Shown piece after piece: positions 45,399 to 57,022 of a DNA stretch of 64,000 bases. The translations under genes and the position numbers were made by a program. The notes beneath the pieces were generated by a model that made no database searches, had not been told where the DNA came from, and saw only the letters and a list, made by a program, of their open reading frames with translations. Within the stretch, counting starts at the first letter, position 1; every line of letters begins with the position of its first letter. Location: NCBI GenBank assembly GCA_024220505.1, contig JAKZZE010000006.1:1488001-1552000 (forward strand). Reading direction: 5' to 3'. Source of the stretch: Rhizopus arrhizus (Eukaryota; Mucoromycota; Mucoromycetes; Mucorales; Rhizopodaceae).

Positions 45399-46078
45399 AT
45401 GACAGCTTTACCTCAAGAACAAATCGTGTTGGCAGCATTGAATGGCTCAAACTCTAGTCAAAGCTATCGTCCCCGTTTAATTGAATTTTATGGTTACGAA
45501 GGTGAAGATTTTCGCCATTTTCAAGAAATTCTAGAATCATTTCTCGCTATCAGCAATACAAACAGTGATGCTAGAAAGCTAGTAATACTCAAATCACAAC
45601 TACGTCGAGCAGCAAAAACATATTTTGAACGTGTTATACTAAAAGAATATCCCAATGTCCCTTATACTGAAGCTTTGGATTTACTAAAAAATCATTATAT
45701 TACACCAGAGCTCATACAAAATTATGAAATGGAATTCAGTGAAATGCAACAAGGTGAACAAGAACACCCCCAAATATTTTTAGCCAGATTGAGAGAAGCG
45801 GCAGACTTGGCTAACATTACAAGCGAAGAAGTTATACAAAGTCGTTTTCGTGCTGGTTTACTCAGGGAATTTAAACAGTTTTGTATACAATCAAGCTCTC
45901 GAGATTTCAAAGATTGGACAAATCATGCGGAAGGATGGTGGAATGCCTATAGACCACGAAAAATTGCTATGGTAGATAACCCATTTATTCCCAGAAATGT
46001 CAATACTGCACTTATCTATCAGAATGACAACCTATATACACATCATCCCGTCAATAATCACAATGTTGAATTAGTAGA
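45399..46078 (+). pseudogene. R0 Gag, truncated by an LTR
   Basis: About 227 residues from ATG 45399. Strongly similar to R1 Gag along its core (RPRLIEFYGYEGEDFRHFQEILESF, RFRAGLLREFKQFC, HAEGWWNAYRPRKIAM) and broken after VELVD, where the family D LTR starts at 46079; four more codons are read from the LTR. The Asn-rich tail and all of pol are gone. The capsid-like part is uninterrupted, so a short Gag could still be made. Confidence 0.85.
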
Positions 46079-48303
46079 TGTTAAGGATACATAAGATTAT
46101 AGTCACTTTATTTTAGTAAAAGGAATCAGATATGATCCTGAATAATACAGTAGCGGACAAAACTGGTGCACAAAAATTAAAATCAACATTGTATCTCCGC
46201 CATATGTCTGCGACTTTTGTGGCATATACCATCTGAAAGACAGTCCAAAATATACATTATGTTATGTAAACCGGAACTGTACCGGACATCCCCCAGGCAT
46301 AAGGTCATTTTTAGTGATTTTTTGCATATTTCAATTTTCGCCAAAAATGTGGTGCTTGTCTAGCCTTCTTTCAATTTTCCCCATATCTCTCCCGTTTGCT
46401 TTCAGATTTCACCGCATATTAGTGAAGTATAGTAGCTCTTAAAAAATATATAAAACCGTAGTTATTTTGTATTTCCCATTGAATCCCCCCTTTTGTTTTT
46501 ACCCTATTCACTATAACAAAGTACTAGCCTTATATGTTTAAGAAAATAAGCAACTGTAAAAACGAAACTCTGAGATCTCGAATACGCCTAGTTCGTACGA
46601 CAACAGATATTTCTAGAATAACAAGAATCTCTAAATGGACAATCAACAGGAGAAAGAGGGAAGAAAGAAACTTAATGTCTTGTGATCATGAAGGTATTCC
46701 GCTTTTAGTCTGAAAAGTTACTAGCTCAATCACCAACCTAAAGCTTGGACAAGGTCCGTTACACACAGTTTCCGATGCTCAGCACATTTTGAGGACCTTA
46801 AGATACAGTATTAGCAGACTGTCAGTCTAAAGGCACTGTAGGAAGCTAGATTTTGAGTCTGGAAGTAAGGAATCGAAGAATTTCATCAGCTGTATTAGCC
46901 GGAAAAAGCGATGGATGTGGTATCACGACAAGCCATTGTATACTATAGAGGGCTGGAAGTCTGCTATGTTTAGCAATGAAACAAATATGAACATTATGGA
47001 TGCAGATAGTATACACTAATATTGAAAGCAAGTCGAGCAACCTGAGCGATTTTTTCACGGTGATCAAACAATGAAGCATGCTGGCTGCTCTGTTATGTTT
47101 TAAGGCTGTATTAGATATTGTGGACCAGAATATGTGTGTCAGGTATACGATGGTATAATGAACTCATAAATATACACATATATTTCACTTACTTCATACC
47201 ACAAAAGCCTAGCGTATAGTGGTCTAAAACGTCGTAATCTCTCGTTTCAGTATGACAATGACACAAGGCACAAGTCGACGCATGTCACAAACTCAATATT
47301 TGATAACAGCGCTTCTGTGCTACAAGTTTAGCCGCCACTAATCCCGGCCTAAGTCCGCTTAAGCATACCAGGTGGCAATTGATGGCAAAGGTATGATGAT
47401 ACGACACTAGATCAAAAAGGGTCGATGATCTTTGGAAAAGAATAGTTAAAGAGCCGGGTTCTTTTACTGAAAATGATATACACGCATATTATTAGCATAT
47501 GCAAAGAAGAATATCCGATAATATCAAGAGATGAGATGATTATATAAAGTCTAAGATTTTAGCCACTTTTGCGGTTTTTAGAAAATATAAAATTTTATAA
47601 ATTTAAAGCACGCTTATCGCTCAGTTTTAACAATGTCATGCTTAGAACATGCATAAATTACAATGACTAGTATATCCTCCTTCTAGTACAGTTTCATGAC
47701 TATTGCAATTACCATGAGCAGGTAATGGTAGTTAAAAGCTGAAAAAAAGTTTTGTGCACCAGTTTTGTCCGCTACTGTACTTTGATTAGATTTTTATATT
47801 AAGCTTTATTCATATTAACTTCACATAGTCAAATAAGATGACATGGTTGTAATATAGTTTATTGATAATATGAGCATGTTGAATTAGGAATGACGATTAC
47901 TTACCGGATCATCATTAGTCATGAAAACATTTATCCTGACTGAGATATTATTGTTAACAATGATATCCAATCACGGAACTAAAAGTCTTTATATTTATCC
48001 GTACCGTCTCCTTAAATAGTTATATCTGAAACCATCCCAATAGCATAATTGACAATAGAAGCTAGGAACAGGCTAAACTAATAATTAGAAATAGTAATCA
48101 TCTATTCTGTCAAATTGATTATAAATCTGTCCTAATTCTTTATCCGTATCATGTCTATAAATACTCTCACTTTTTACATGTAGAATTTTATTTTAATCAT
48201 ACAATAGTTATCTTAACTTAATAAAGAGATACCAAGTTCTAACAGTATTTCTTTATCTTTGATTGCTATAGTATATTTACCTAAAACTCCCCTATCCTAA
48301 ACA
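46079..48303 (+). mobile_element. Family D LTR with M3b inside
   Basis: TGTTAAGGATAC to CCTAAACA, the same LTR as the solo copy at 51864-52528. tataaata and aataaag are in plus orientation (about 48147-48224). Left flank GTAGA and right flank CTTTG do not match, so it is not a simple solo insertion; it joins the plus-strand R0 gag to the minus-strand R4 gag, which suggests recombination between copies. Confidence 0.78.
46148..47777 (+). mobile_element. Tc1-like element M3, copy b (inverted relative to a, c, d)
   Basis: 1630 bp with ends CAGTAGCGGACAAAACTGG and inverse, TA on both sides. Transposase remnant on the plus strand, with the same decayed catalytic core as copy d and several stops. 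About 56 bp of the surrounding LTR, present in the solo copy, is missing at the insertion point. Confidence 0.9.
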
Positions 48304-50498
48304 CTTTGTTCAAAATCTCTAATTTCTCTCAACCTTGTTCTACATTCTGCTACTACATGTCCAGGTTTGCTACACCAATGACAAATAATGTTGTTTCTCC
48401 TGTTGAATCTTGTATTTCTTCTGTCTTGTTGATCGTAACGACTGTTGTTACCACTGGTTCGTATCATCCCGTTTATCTGATGTACCAAGGCTGACAAGTC
48501 CATTGGATCATTGGGATTCTCTTCAAATTTTCTTTGAGGAATAACTGTTCCACTTTGTTGAGCGCTGTCATACAGTAGCGGACAAAACTGGTGCACAAAA
48601 CTTTTTTTCAGCTTTTAACTACCATTACCTGCTCATGGTAATTGCAATAGTCATGAAACTGTACTAGAAGGAGGATATACTAGTCATTGTAATTTATGCA
48701 TGTTCTAAGCATGACATTGTTAAAACTGAGCGATAAGCGTGCTTTAAATTTATAAAATTTTATATTTTCTAAAAACCGCAAAAGTGGCTAAAATCTTAGA
48801 CTTTATATAATCATCTCATCTCTTGATATTATCGGATATTCTTCTTTGCATATGCTAATAATATGCGTGTATATCATTTTCAGTAAAAGAACCCGGCTCT
48901 TTAACTATTCTTTTCCAAAGATCATCGACCCTTTTTGATCTAGTGTCGTATCATCATACCTTTGCCATCAATTGCCACCTGGTATGCTTAAGCGGACTTA
49001 GGCCGGGATTAGTGGCGGCTAAACTTGTAGCACAGAAGCGCTGTTATCAAATATTGAGTTTGTGACATGCGTCGACTTGTGCCTTGTGTCATTGTCATAC
49101 TGAAACGAGAGATTACGACGTTTTAGACCACTATACGCTAGGCTTTTGTGGTATGAAGTAAGTGAAATATATGTGTATATTTATGAGTTCATTATACCAT
49201 CGTATACCTGACACACATATTCTGGTCCACAATATCTAATACAGCCTTAAAACATAACAGAGCAGCCAGCATGCTTCATTGTTTGATCACCGTGAAAAAA
49301 TCGCTCAGGTTGCTCGACTTGCTTTCAATATTAGTGTATACTATCTGCATCCATAATGTTCATATTTGTTTCATTGCTAAACATAGCAGACTTCCAGCCC
49401 TCTATAGTATACAATGGCTTGTCGTGATACCACATTCATCGCTTTTTCCGACTTATACAGCTGATGAAATTCTTCGATTCCTTACTTCCAGACTCAAAAT
49501 CTAGCTTCCTACTGTGCCTTTAGACTGACAGTCTGCTAACACTGTATCTTAAGGTCCTCAAAATGTGCTGAGCATCAGAAACTGTGTGTAGCGGACCTTG
49601 TCCAAGCTCTAGGTTGATGACTGAACTAATAACTTTTCAGGCTAATAGCGGAATACCTTCATGATCACAAGACATTAAGTTTCTTTCTTCCCTCTTTCTC
49701 CTGTTGATTGTCCATTTAGAGATTCTTGTTATTCTAGAAATATCTGTTGTCGTACGAACTAGGCGTATTCGAGATCTCAGAGTTTCGTTTTTACAGTTGC
49801 TTATTTTCTTAAACATATAAGGCTAGTACTTTGTTATAGTGAATAGGGTAAAAACAAAAGGGGGGATTCAATGGGAAATACAAAATAACTACGGTTTTAT
49901 ATATTTTTTAAGAGCTACTATACTTCACTAATATGCGGTGAAATCTGAAAGCAAACGGGAGAGATATGGGGAAAATTGAAAGAAGGCTAGACAAGCACCA
50001 CATTTTTGGCGAAAATTGAAATATGCAAAAAATCACTAAAAATGACCTTATGCCTGGGGGATGTCCGGTACAGTTCCGGTTTACATAACATAATGTATAT
50101 TTTGGACTGTCTTTCAGATGGTATATGCCACAAAAGTCGCAGACATATGGCGGAGATACAATGTTGATTTTAATTTTTGTGCACCAGTTTTGTCCGCTAC
50201 TGTAGAAGCTGAGGTAGCGTTCAACTTCTTGTACCCATAGATTGATTACAGCAGCACTTCTTTCACCACCATAGGTAGAGGGAATTGGAATACGTGCACT
50301 GTTTTGGTTGTTTTCAGGTTTGTTATTTATTGCTGTTGCAACAGCTGAAGCTATCAACTGTGCTAGATCTTGCATATTCAAGTTATTGGAGTCCATGTTG
50401 TCTTCTTTATTTATTAATTGTTTGTTGTTATGAGATATAAATTCTTTTGCTAGTTTTTCTGCTTCTCGTTCTATGTATGTGGATTGTAATCTGTTCAA
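48304..50498 (-). pseudogene. R4 Gag, minus strand, split by M3c and cut by an LTR
   Basis: N-terminal part 50498-50205 (MNRLQSTYIEREAEKLAKEF..., AINNKPENNQ, INLWVQEVERYLSF) and C-terminal part 48570-48304 (VIPQRKFEENPNDPMDLSALVHQING, then CHWCSKPGHVVAEC, a C-x2-C-x4-H-x4-C zinc knuckle). The two parts fit in frame when M3c and one TA are removed. The 3' end is cut by the family D LTR, where the stop now lies. The knuckle would bind element RNA. Likely belongs with the family C LTRs upstream and the R3 fragment at 61-63 kb, since both are on the minus strand next to the same LTR (inference). Start not firmly known. Confidence 0.72.
48573..50202 (-). mobile_element. Tc1-like element M3, copy c
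   Basis: 1630 bp, TA at 48571-48572 and 50203-50204, ends as in the other copies. Transposase remnant on the minus strand carries the same kinds of stops. It splits the R4 gag. Confidence 0.92.
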
Positions 50499-50872
50499 TT
50501 GTTTGCGTTGATCTTCCGAAAATGTCAGGGTTTGTCGATAAGATATAAATTTGCTTTTTAATTCAGGCTTAAGTAACTCCTGTATTCTTTCTTCTATTTC
50601 AAATGTCCTTTGTTGTTATGATAAACTATTATTTGGCATAAACTTATATTATGTCTGTTGTAAATTATTTGACTACAACAGATGCTACCAATTGTCGTGC
50701 TTGTTCTTGTACTTTACTTTTAAGATATGAAAATAAGACTTTAGATTATTCGGTACTTAGATCTTTTTATTGATATTCAAATTCTAAGAGTATTTATATT
50801 ATTTTACAAAGTGAATTATTTACAGTAATAGTTATATTTTGTGAGTCATGATGGAAGTTCATTATTGTCTAC
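50499..50872 (-). other. Leader between family C LTR and R4 gag
   Basis: 374 bp of AT-rich sequence with no ORF. I find no clear TGG primer-binding site next to the LTR edge on the minus strand. Confidence 0.45.
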
Positions 50873-51023
50873 TGTAACTTGTTAGTTCTTGGGATTTGGA
50901 TTGTATTAAAGTGTTGTAGATTTGTCTAGTTTGAGGTTTGAAGCCTTGAGTGACTTGAATTTGATTACTTGAGTGAACGTTTAACAGTTCTTTTGATATA
51001 GTAATTTGGTTTTAAGTAGTGAC

Positions 51024-51446
51024 TGTTGTATCCACACAACTAGTAAAGTGATCATTCATGGATAAACGTGAGATTTCTGCAATAGCCAACTTTGCCCTGT
51101 TGTCCCTATCGGCGTTCTAACGACTACATCGGAACCTGATTACAGCAACGGCAGTCTAATCCAATCTTATTCGATAATTATCGTTAGATCAATAATTTAT
51201 CTACTTCATTGTCCCTTGATTCGTCAAGAAGACAGCGGCTATTGATTATCTACTATCTTTCCTTTATCTTCCCATTCTTCCCACATCATTCTTTTAACCG
51301 ATTAATTGAAATAGCGGTAAAGATCCAGACATCCAAAAAGTATAAATAGCCTCAAATGCTTTTATTAATAAAGCAACATATAATCTTTAGTTTCACAACT
51401 ATTGTCTTTTTAGTTTTTGTCTTCTATTTTAATACTTGGCAAAACA
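51024..51446 (+). mobile_element. Solo LTR S3
   Basis: 423 bp, TGTTGTATCC to GGCAAAACA, flanked by GTGAC (51019-51023, 51447-51451). tataaata and aataaag in plus orientation. It lies right beside the conserved AGTGACCACC motif of the family C LTR. Confidence 0.9.
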
Positions 51447-51863
51447 GTGACCACCAGATCTTAATAGATCAATAAGGTTAAGAGTAAGATTGTTTAGTAA
51501 AAGATAAAAATAAAAGGGGTCTTTCTTGATTCGTGATAAATCAGGTATCAGATCAGAAAGAATAAGTAAAATAAAAAGAAAAGAAAAGGTAATTGTGACC
51601 CAATAAGAAGAGATTGCTTTTTAAGCCCAAGAAGATATGATTTATTGGATGTGAATTGGATTCAAATTGGATGTCTGTATTTTGGTTAAAAATATTCATC
51701 TTATTTATATACACTAGGTGAAAAAATAGGGACAACCTACCCTAAAATAATTTTTAACTTTTTTTTTTTTCTCCTCCACTCCGTACGACATCCAAGCCAT
51801 GCCTATAGAGCGTAGCCTTAGGTAGTGAGTATTACGTTTCCCACATATAAAACTGATCAGGAT

Positions 51864-52528
51864 TGTTAAGGATACATAAGATTATAGTCACTTTATTTTA
51901 GTAAAAGGAATCATATATGATCCTGAATAATATGTTGACATAACTTGGAATCATTTATAACATTATTCCCAACACAGATCAATAAAATACTTTGATTAGA
52001 TTTTTATATTAAGCTTTATTCATATTAGCTTCACATAGTCAAATAAAATGACATGGTTGTAATATAGTTTAGTGATAGTATGAGCATGTTGAATAAGGAA
52101 TGACGATTACTTACCGGATCATCATTAGTCATGAAAACATTTATCCTGACTGAGATATTATTGTTAGCAATGATATCCAATCACGGAACTAAAGGTCATT
52201 ATATTCATCCGTACCGTCTCCTTAAATAGTCTTTATCCAGAGTTATCTGAAACCATCCCAATAGCATAATTGACAATACAAGCTAGGAACAGGCTAAACT
52301 AATAATTAGAAATCGTAATCATCTATTCTGGCAAGTTGATTATAAATCTGTCCTAATTCTTTATCCGTATCATGTCTATAAATACTCTCACTTTTTACAT
52401 GTAGAATTTTTTTTTATCGAATCTGATAATAGTTATCTTAACTTAATAAAGAGATACCAAGTTCTAACAGTATTTCTTTATCTTTGATTGCTATATTATA
52501 TTTACCTAAAACTCCCCTTTCCTAAACA
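51864..52528 (+). mobile_element. Solo LTR S4 (family D) inside M2
   Basis: 665 bp, TGTTAAGGATAC to CCTAAACA, flanked by AGGAT (51859-51863, 52529-52533). Same LTR as 46079-48303. It lies between the left inverted repeat of M2 and the 3' end of its transposase gene. Confidence 0.92.
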
Positions 52529-52609
52529 AGGATAACATATGGCGGAAGAAAAGAGGAAATAGTCGCAATAATTTTATAATCGTTATATTATAAAATGAGT
52601 AGTATTTAT

Positions 52610-53632
52610 TTAATAACGAGTAAATCTCCCTTTTGATTTGATTACCGCTGCTATGCGATCAGGCATGCTGTCAATGTAACTTCTACAAACATCTTTGTCT
52701 AGCTTGTTCCATTCAAAGTCAACTCGTTCCCATAGCCCGTCGATGTTTCTGGCCTTTCGTTCATAAATGCTTAACCTAAGTTTCAGCAAGTGCCACATAT
52801 GCTCTATAGGATTCAGATCCGGACTGTTAGGTGGCCAATCGTTAATGTACTGGACCTTGTTTTGTTGGAGCCATGACATTGTTGATTTGGACTTGTGCTT
52901 TGGGTCGTTATCTTGTTGAAGGTAAATGGTGCGCTTGTTCATACCATAGTACTTCAGCGTTTTCATGTAAGTTGTTCCAAGAATATGCTGGTACACCAAG
53001 GAGTCCATGGTACCATCGTATACCTGGCACGCATATCCTGATACCTCACTGGTTATACATCCCCACATGATCAATTTGCCGCCACCATGCTTCATTGAAA
53101 GATCTATGTGGTGTGGACGAAGGACATCACCAGGCTGGGTCCAATAGTATCTGCAGCCATCAGATCCCCAAATGTTGATCTTCGTTTCATCGGAGAACAC
53201 TACTTGATGCCACTGTTGTATAGACCAGTTTTGATACTTCTTTGCCCATCCTAACCTCTGCTTGCGGTGGTTATTAGGTAAAAGAGGCTGCTTCTTTTTA
53301 CGCCTAGAATAAAAATCCATTGATACAAGGACGTTTATTACTGAACGGTAAGTCATAGAATACCCAAGTTGTATGAGCATCCGATGTACGTCCTTGGCTG
53401 TCTTTAGGGCTCCTTTAATCAGTAATACCATGATATATTCCTTCGTAGCAGATGACACAAGTGTATGTCTACCACGTGTTGCGGGTACCATTGGCCCAAA
53501 TAACTTGTTTCTATATCTCCTAACTGTCTTGGGATGGACACCAAGTTCACCAGCAATATCCTTTGGGATTCTATTGATCATCAGTGCAGACTTGATGCTG
53601 TCTTGCGTGCCTTGAGGTAAAGCGCGAAGCAT
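52610..53632 (-). CDS. M2 Tc1-like transposase, intact
   Basis: 340 residues, ATG at 53630-53632. N-terminal helix-turn-helix pair (DIAGELGVHPKTVRRYRNKL, residues about 25-45, and a second at about 60-120), then the DDE core: D in VVFSDETK (near 149), D in LQQDNDPKHKSK (near 243) and E in SPDLNPIEHMW (near 279), with 35 residues between the last two. Conserved MKHGGG and WPPNSPDLNP blocks present. Length is typical for Tc1/mariner (about 340). No stop or frameshift. It should cut its element at the inverted repeats and insert at TA. The dead M3 and M4 copies resemble it in the core region. Confidence 0.93.
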   Translation of the reverse strand: MLRALPQGTQDSIKSALMINRIPKDIAGELGVHPKTVRRYRNKLFGPMVPATRGRHTLVSSATKEYIMVLLIKGALKTAKDVHRMLIQLGYSMTYRSVINVLVSMDFYSRRKKKQPLLPNNHRKQRLGWAKKYQNWSIQQWHQVVFSDETKINIWGSDGCRYYWTQPGDVLRPHHIDLSMKHGGGKLIMWGCITSEVSGYACQVYDGTMDSLVYQHILGTTYMKTLKYYGMNKRTIYLQQDNDPKHKSKSTMSWLQQNKVQYINDWPPNSPDLNPIEHMWHLLKLRLSIYERKARNIDGLWERVDFEWNKLDKDVCRSYIDSMPDRIAAVIKSKGRFTRY

Positions 53633-54111
53633 AAGTAAGAGAAATTTCGCAGGAAGTAAGAAGAATATAACGAAAAAAAAAGAATATATGAATGAAAGAA
53701 AACAGCATTCATTTTATATTATTAATTATAGGAACGTGCATAGCTAATATTAGAATCGGTTTGCATTTTAATTGTAGCTGATATTCCAGGTCAAACTAGA
53801 AGAGTACGAAATATGGTCTAAAACTGAGCTGTGGAGTATCTAAAATTCGGCCAATTATATATGCATTACTCCCTCATTTTCCATAGTTGGCTCATCATAT
53901 TTTGATGAAATACTTCATACATTAACCTCGGTTTAACATATTGCTAGCGTCATGAGGCGACCTTCTCTTAATGCTATATGCTGCATGAAATGAAATTTTC
54001 GAAAAGGTTGTCCCTATTTTTTCACCTAGTGTAAAAATATGGGGTGGCTTATTGTTTATGTTGAACGACATCAATGTCGCTGGACATCAAAATTTGTTCT
54101 TGTGATCATCA

Positions 54112-54191
54112 TTGTTCTGAACTGTAAATTACAGTTCATGTTCTTCATCCAAACTGTATCGGGGACTAAACCATTGTTCGTGTTACACTAC
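54112..54191 (-). other. Remnant of a family C element interior
   Basis: 80 bp matching, with a small deletion, the 3' end of the R3 third ORF and its flank (about 61190-61275: attaaagttcatgttcttc and the following bases). It shows that family C copies 1 and 2 once bounded an element whose interior is almost all lost. Confidence 0.65.
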
Positions 54192-54660
54192 TGTAACTTG
54201 TTAGTACTTGGGATTTGGATTGTGTTAAAGTGATGTAGATTTGTTTAGTTTGAAGTTTGAAGCCTTGAATGACTAGAGTTTGATTAACTTGATTGAACGT
54301 TTAACAGTTCTTTTGATAAAGTAATTTGATTTTAAGTAGTGACCACCAGATCTTTATAGATCAATAAGGTTAGGAGTAAGATTGTTTAATAAAAGATAAA
54401 AATAAAAGGGATCTTTCTTGATTCGTGATAATTCAGGTATCAGATCAGAAAGAATAAGTAAAAATAAAAAGAAAAGAAAAGGTGTTTGTGACCCAATAAG
54501 AAACAATTGCTTTTAAGCGCAAGAAGATTTTGTTTATTGAATGTCTTTTATTTTGTTTAAAAATATTCATCTTATTTATATAAAAAAAAGGTGTGGCTTA
54601 TTGTTTATGTTGTTTGTTATCTATGTCGCTGGACATCAAAATTGGTTCTTGTGATCATCA
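54192..54660 (-). repeat. Family C LTR, copy 2
   Basis: 469 bp from TGTAACTTGTTAG to GTGATCATCA on the plus strand, near-identical to copy 1 and to 60770 onward; AGTGACCACCAGATC at 54338-54352. Confidence 0.75.
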
Positions 54661-55384
54661 TTGTTCTCAGGATCCAAAATTTCATCATTTGTACTACACT
54701 ACTTCATGAGTCATCTTCAGTAACTCGTTGTAAGGTTCGTTATGTTTTCGGGTTTCGATAGGTTCGATATAAGTTGTTGAGATAAAGTATTAGATCAATT
54801 GAGATCCAATAAGGGTAAGTAATTTGAATTATAGGCTTGCTTGTATATAGTGACCACCAGATCTTGTTAAGTGGATCAAACTTGATCTGTAAAGTAAAAT
54901 GTAAAGAAATATAATAAAAATATAAAAGGGATACAATGAAGATAATTTACTTCAAGGGAATTCGACTTGTTTGTTATAAAATAAGAAAAATAGATTTTGT
55001 CTTTTAAGAGACTATTTATTCAAAGTAAAAATAGGTTTTTGAATAGAAGTGAATTTAAGTGAACTAAAGTGAATTGAAATAAAAGATATAGAGATATTTA
55101 TATATAAATGAAAGAGAAAAAAGAAAAGGAAATAAGGTTGATATTTTTACTTGAGTTAATATTTTTACTTGTGTCGATATTTTTACTTGAGTCGATGTTG
55201 TGTATTTCAGTTAAATTACTGAAGTAAGTCGATTTCAAAGTCAGTTGTACTGTCCAAAATTTTATAGATGTCTTCATCATTCTCGTTACATCGTACAAAA
55301 GTCTTGATAAGGAACGAATTGTAACATTGCCAAATTTAGAAAATAAAAGACATGACACCGTTTTATTCTTGTGTGTTACAATAT
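54661..55384 (-). other. LTR-like non-coding sequence before R2
   Basis: No gene. Contains another AGTGACCACCAGATC (54849-54863) with its hairpin, and internal ttttacttgagtcgatatt-type repeats (55140-55200). Probably a divergent, minus-oriented LTR; borders unclear. Confidence 0.5.
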
Positions 55385-55523
55385 TGTAAGAGTCCGCATA
55401 CATTACCAATAATGGCAATTACTATATATGTCAAGTTCTCGTGTTTATTAATGACAATTCTGTAAAACAAATAAAAGACAGTTCTTTTTCCATATATAAC
55501 TTTTCCCTATTGAGCCTCTTACA
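55385..55523 (+). repeat. R2 5' LTR
   Basis: 139 bp, unusually short for a gypsy element. Contains aataaaag but no obvious TATA box upstream of it other than tatatat stretches. Confidence 0.88.
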
Positions 55524-55558
55524 ATTGGTGGAGAAGCAAAAAATCCTATCATCAAGAC

Positions 55559-57022
55559 ATGTCTGATAGAAACGAGCAATACGAAGAGCAACGTAACCCC
55601 TGGAGTTTACAAGCAGTGTTGGATGGTTTGACATCCTCCTCGAGGTCACCAGTGGGACAATCAGTGATCCCTAACCAGGGTGGCTTGGCAGATCGTATTC
55701 GCCTTGAATATGAACAGCGGTTGGCTGAAATACGCGAGGAGTACAGTCAGCACATCGCCTCACTCCAAGAGGAAATCCATGTCAAAGACCACTTGCTTAG
55801 ACATACCGAGGGTCAGTTTCAAGAGTTCCAGGACCTTCAAAGATCCAACCAGGACTCACACATGGCGGAAGTGAAAAAACTTTTAGATGAGAAGGAGGAT
55901 CAATTAACTCGAATTTGGGAATCAAAAGTCCGAATGGGGGAGGCGATAACAGAGGCAGTAAAACGAGAAAAGTCAACCATGGAAAATAGGATAGTTAGTT
56001 ACCAGCAGACTATCGAGGAGCTTAACAAGACTATTATGGTATATGAGAAACGCATTCAAGGCTTACTGACCGAAGTCCAGCAGCTTCGAGAAGCCGCAGA
56101 TTCATTGTCGGATAGTGTGTCACTTCGTGGACCTCCATCCGTAATTTCCTACCAGCAGCCAGCGACACCTCGTTTGGAGGGAGAGGGAATGAGCTTTGCA
56201 AGAAGGTCGCGATTATCAACAAATACGAGTGGCGGCAATCGATCAGAATTCAGTACAGCTGAGAGTTTGTTGCAGGATGACCATCAGCAGAGCGTTAAAA
56301 TTTTGGGTGAACAAGATGGTATCTTAGTTCGACAAAACATGATGGAAATCAACAATTCCAGCAGACGCACAAGAAAGTACAATGTCCCTGTATTTAACGG
56401 AAATGCTTCCCAAAGTTCATACGAATGGTTGATTTATTTTGAAAAAGTCAAAAAGTATTATAATTGGGACGATTCAGAAACACTTTTGGAATTCATGATG
56501 GCGCTACAGGGAAGTGCTGGACTTTGGTGGAACTCCCAAAAGGACGAGCTGGAAAGAGGCACTTACGAAAATGCGAAGAAGGCGTTCACGGCGTTCTTTG
56601 GTGGAGATGCGGCAGCCCAAAGCAGTGCATTGGCCTCAATTGATAACCTTAAGCAAAACAAAGAGTCAATGGTCTCATTCGGCCCCAAACTGTTGATCGA
56701 AATTAATAGAGTCACCAAAGAAAATCATGTGCAACTTTACTTCTTTTACCGTGCCATCGATCCTAAGTTGGCTGACAAAGTTGCTGCAAAGGAGCCATCT
56801 ACCTTGCGTGAAGCTATCGACTATGCGGTTCGATTGGAGAGAAATGCTCGAGAAAGACAGATGGGGAAAGGTTTGACTCCCAAACAACCCATTATTTTCA
56901 ACGGTGGTGAGGAAGGTCAAGAGTCTAGGGCTCAGGTGGCCGATCTCCCAAGCGCTCAACCGATGGAAGGTATCGTACACGGTGCTATAAACATGCAACA
57001 TACGAACAAGAACAAAAAATGA
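55559..57022 (+). CDS. R2 Gag
   Basis: 487 residues, ATG 55559, 35 nt after the LTR. Residues 40-180 are a long charged coiled coil (EYEQRLAEIREEYSQHIASLQEE and onward); a Ser-rich linker; then a Gag core at about 280-430 (YNVPVFNGNASQSSYEWLIYFEK, LEFMMALQGSAGLWWNS, AFTAFFGG, DKVAAKEPSTLREAIDYAVRLE). The zinc knuckle is not in this frame but follows in the -1 frame (57019 on). The end is AACAAAAAATGATC: the TGA overlaps an ATG (ATGA), and a six-A run precedes it, so either stop-start coupling or -1 slippage could give Gag-Pol. Confidence 0.88.
   Translation: MSDRNEQYEEQRNPWSLQAVLDGLTSSSRSPVGQSVIPNQGGLADRIRLEYEQRLAEIREEYSQHIASLQEEIHVKDHLLRHTEGQFQEFQDLQRSNQDSHMAEVKKLLDEKEDQLTRIWESKVRMGEAITEAVKREKSTMENRIVSYQQTIEELNKTIMVYEKRIQGLLTEVQQLREAADSLSDSVSLRGPPSVISYQQPATPRLEGEGMSFARRSRLSTNTSGGNRSEFSTAESLLQDDHQQSVKILGEQDGILVRQNMMEINNSSRRTRKYNVPVFNGNASQSSYEWLIYFEKVKKYYNWDDSETLLEFMMALQGSAGLWWNSQKDELERGTYENAKKAFTAFFGGDAAAQSSALASIDNLKQNKESMVSFGPKLLIEINRVTKENHVQLYFFYRAIDPKLADKVAAKEPSTLREAIDYAVRLERNARERQMGKGLTPKQPIIFNGGEEGQESRAQVADLPSAQPMEGIVHGAINMQHTNKNKK

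Larger units (their letters stand above)
51712..54031 (-). mobile_element. Tc1-like element M2 with intact transposase, carrying a solo LTR
   Basis: 2320 bp, TA on both sides (51710-51711, 54032-54033), ends CACTAGGTGAAAAAATAGG and inverse, continuing about 27 bp. Without S4 it is about 1650 bp. It lies in family C LTR copy 1. The transposase at 52610-53632 is complete, so this copy may be active in supply even if the S4 insertion hampers its own movement. Confidence 0.92.
50873..54111 (-). mobile_element. Family C LTR, copy 1, with S3 and M2 inserted
   Basis: On the plus strand TGTAACTTGTTAG to GTGATCATCA, so minus-oriented TGATGATCAC to AAGTTACA. Without S3 and M2 it is about 489 bp, close to copy 2 (469 bp). 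Contains AGTGACCACCAGATC and the hairpin (51446-51470). In position it is the 5' LTR of R4. Confidence 0.72.
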
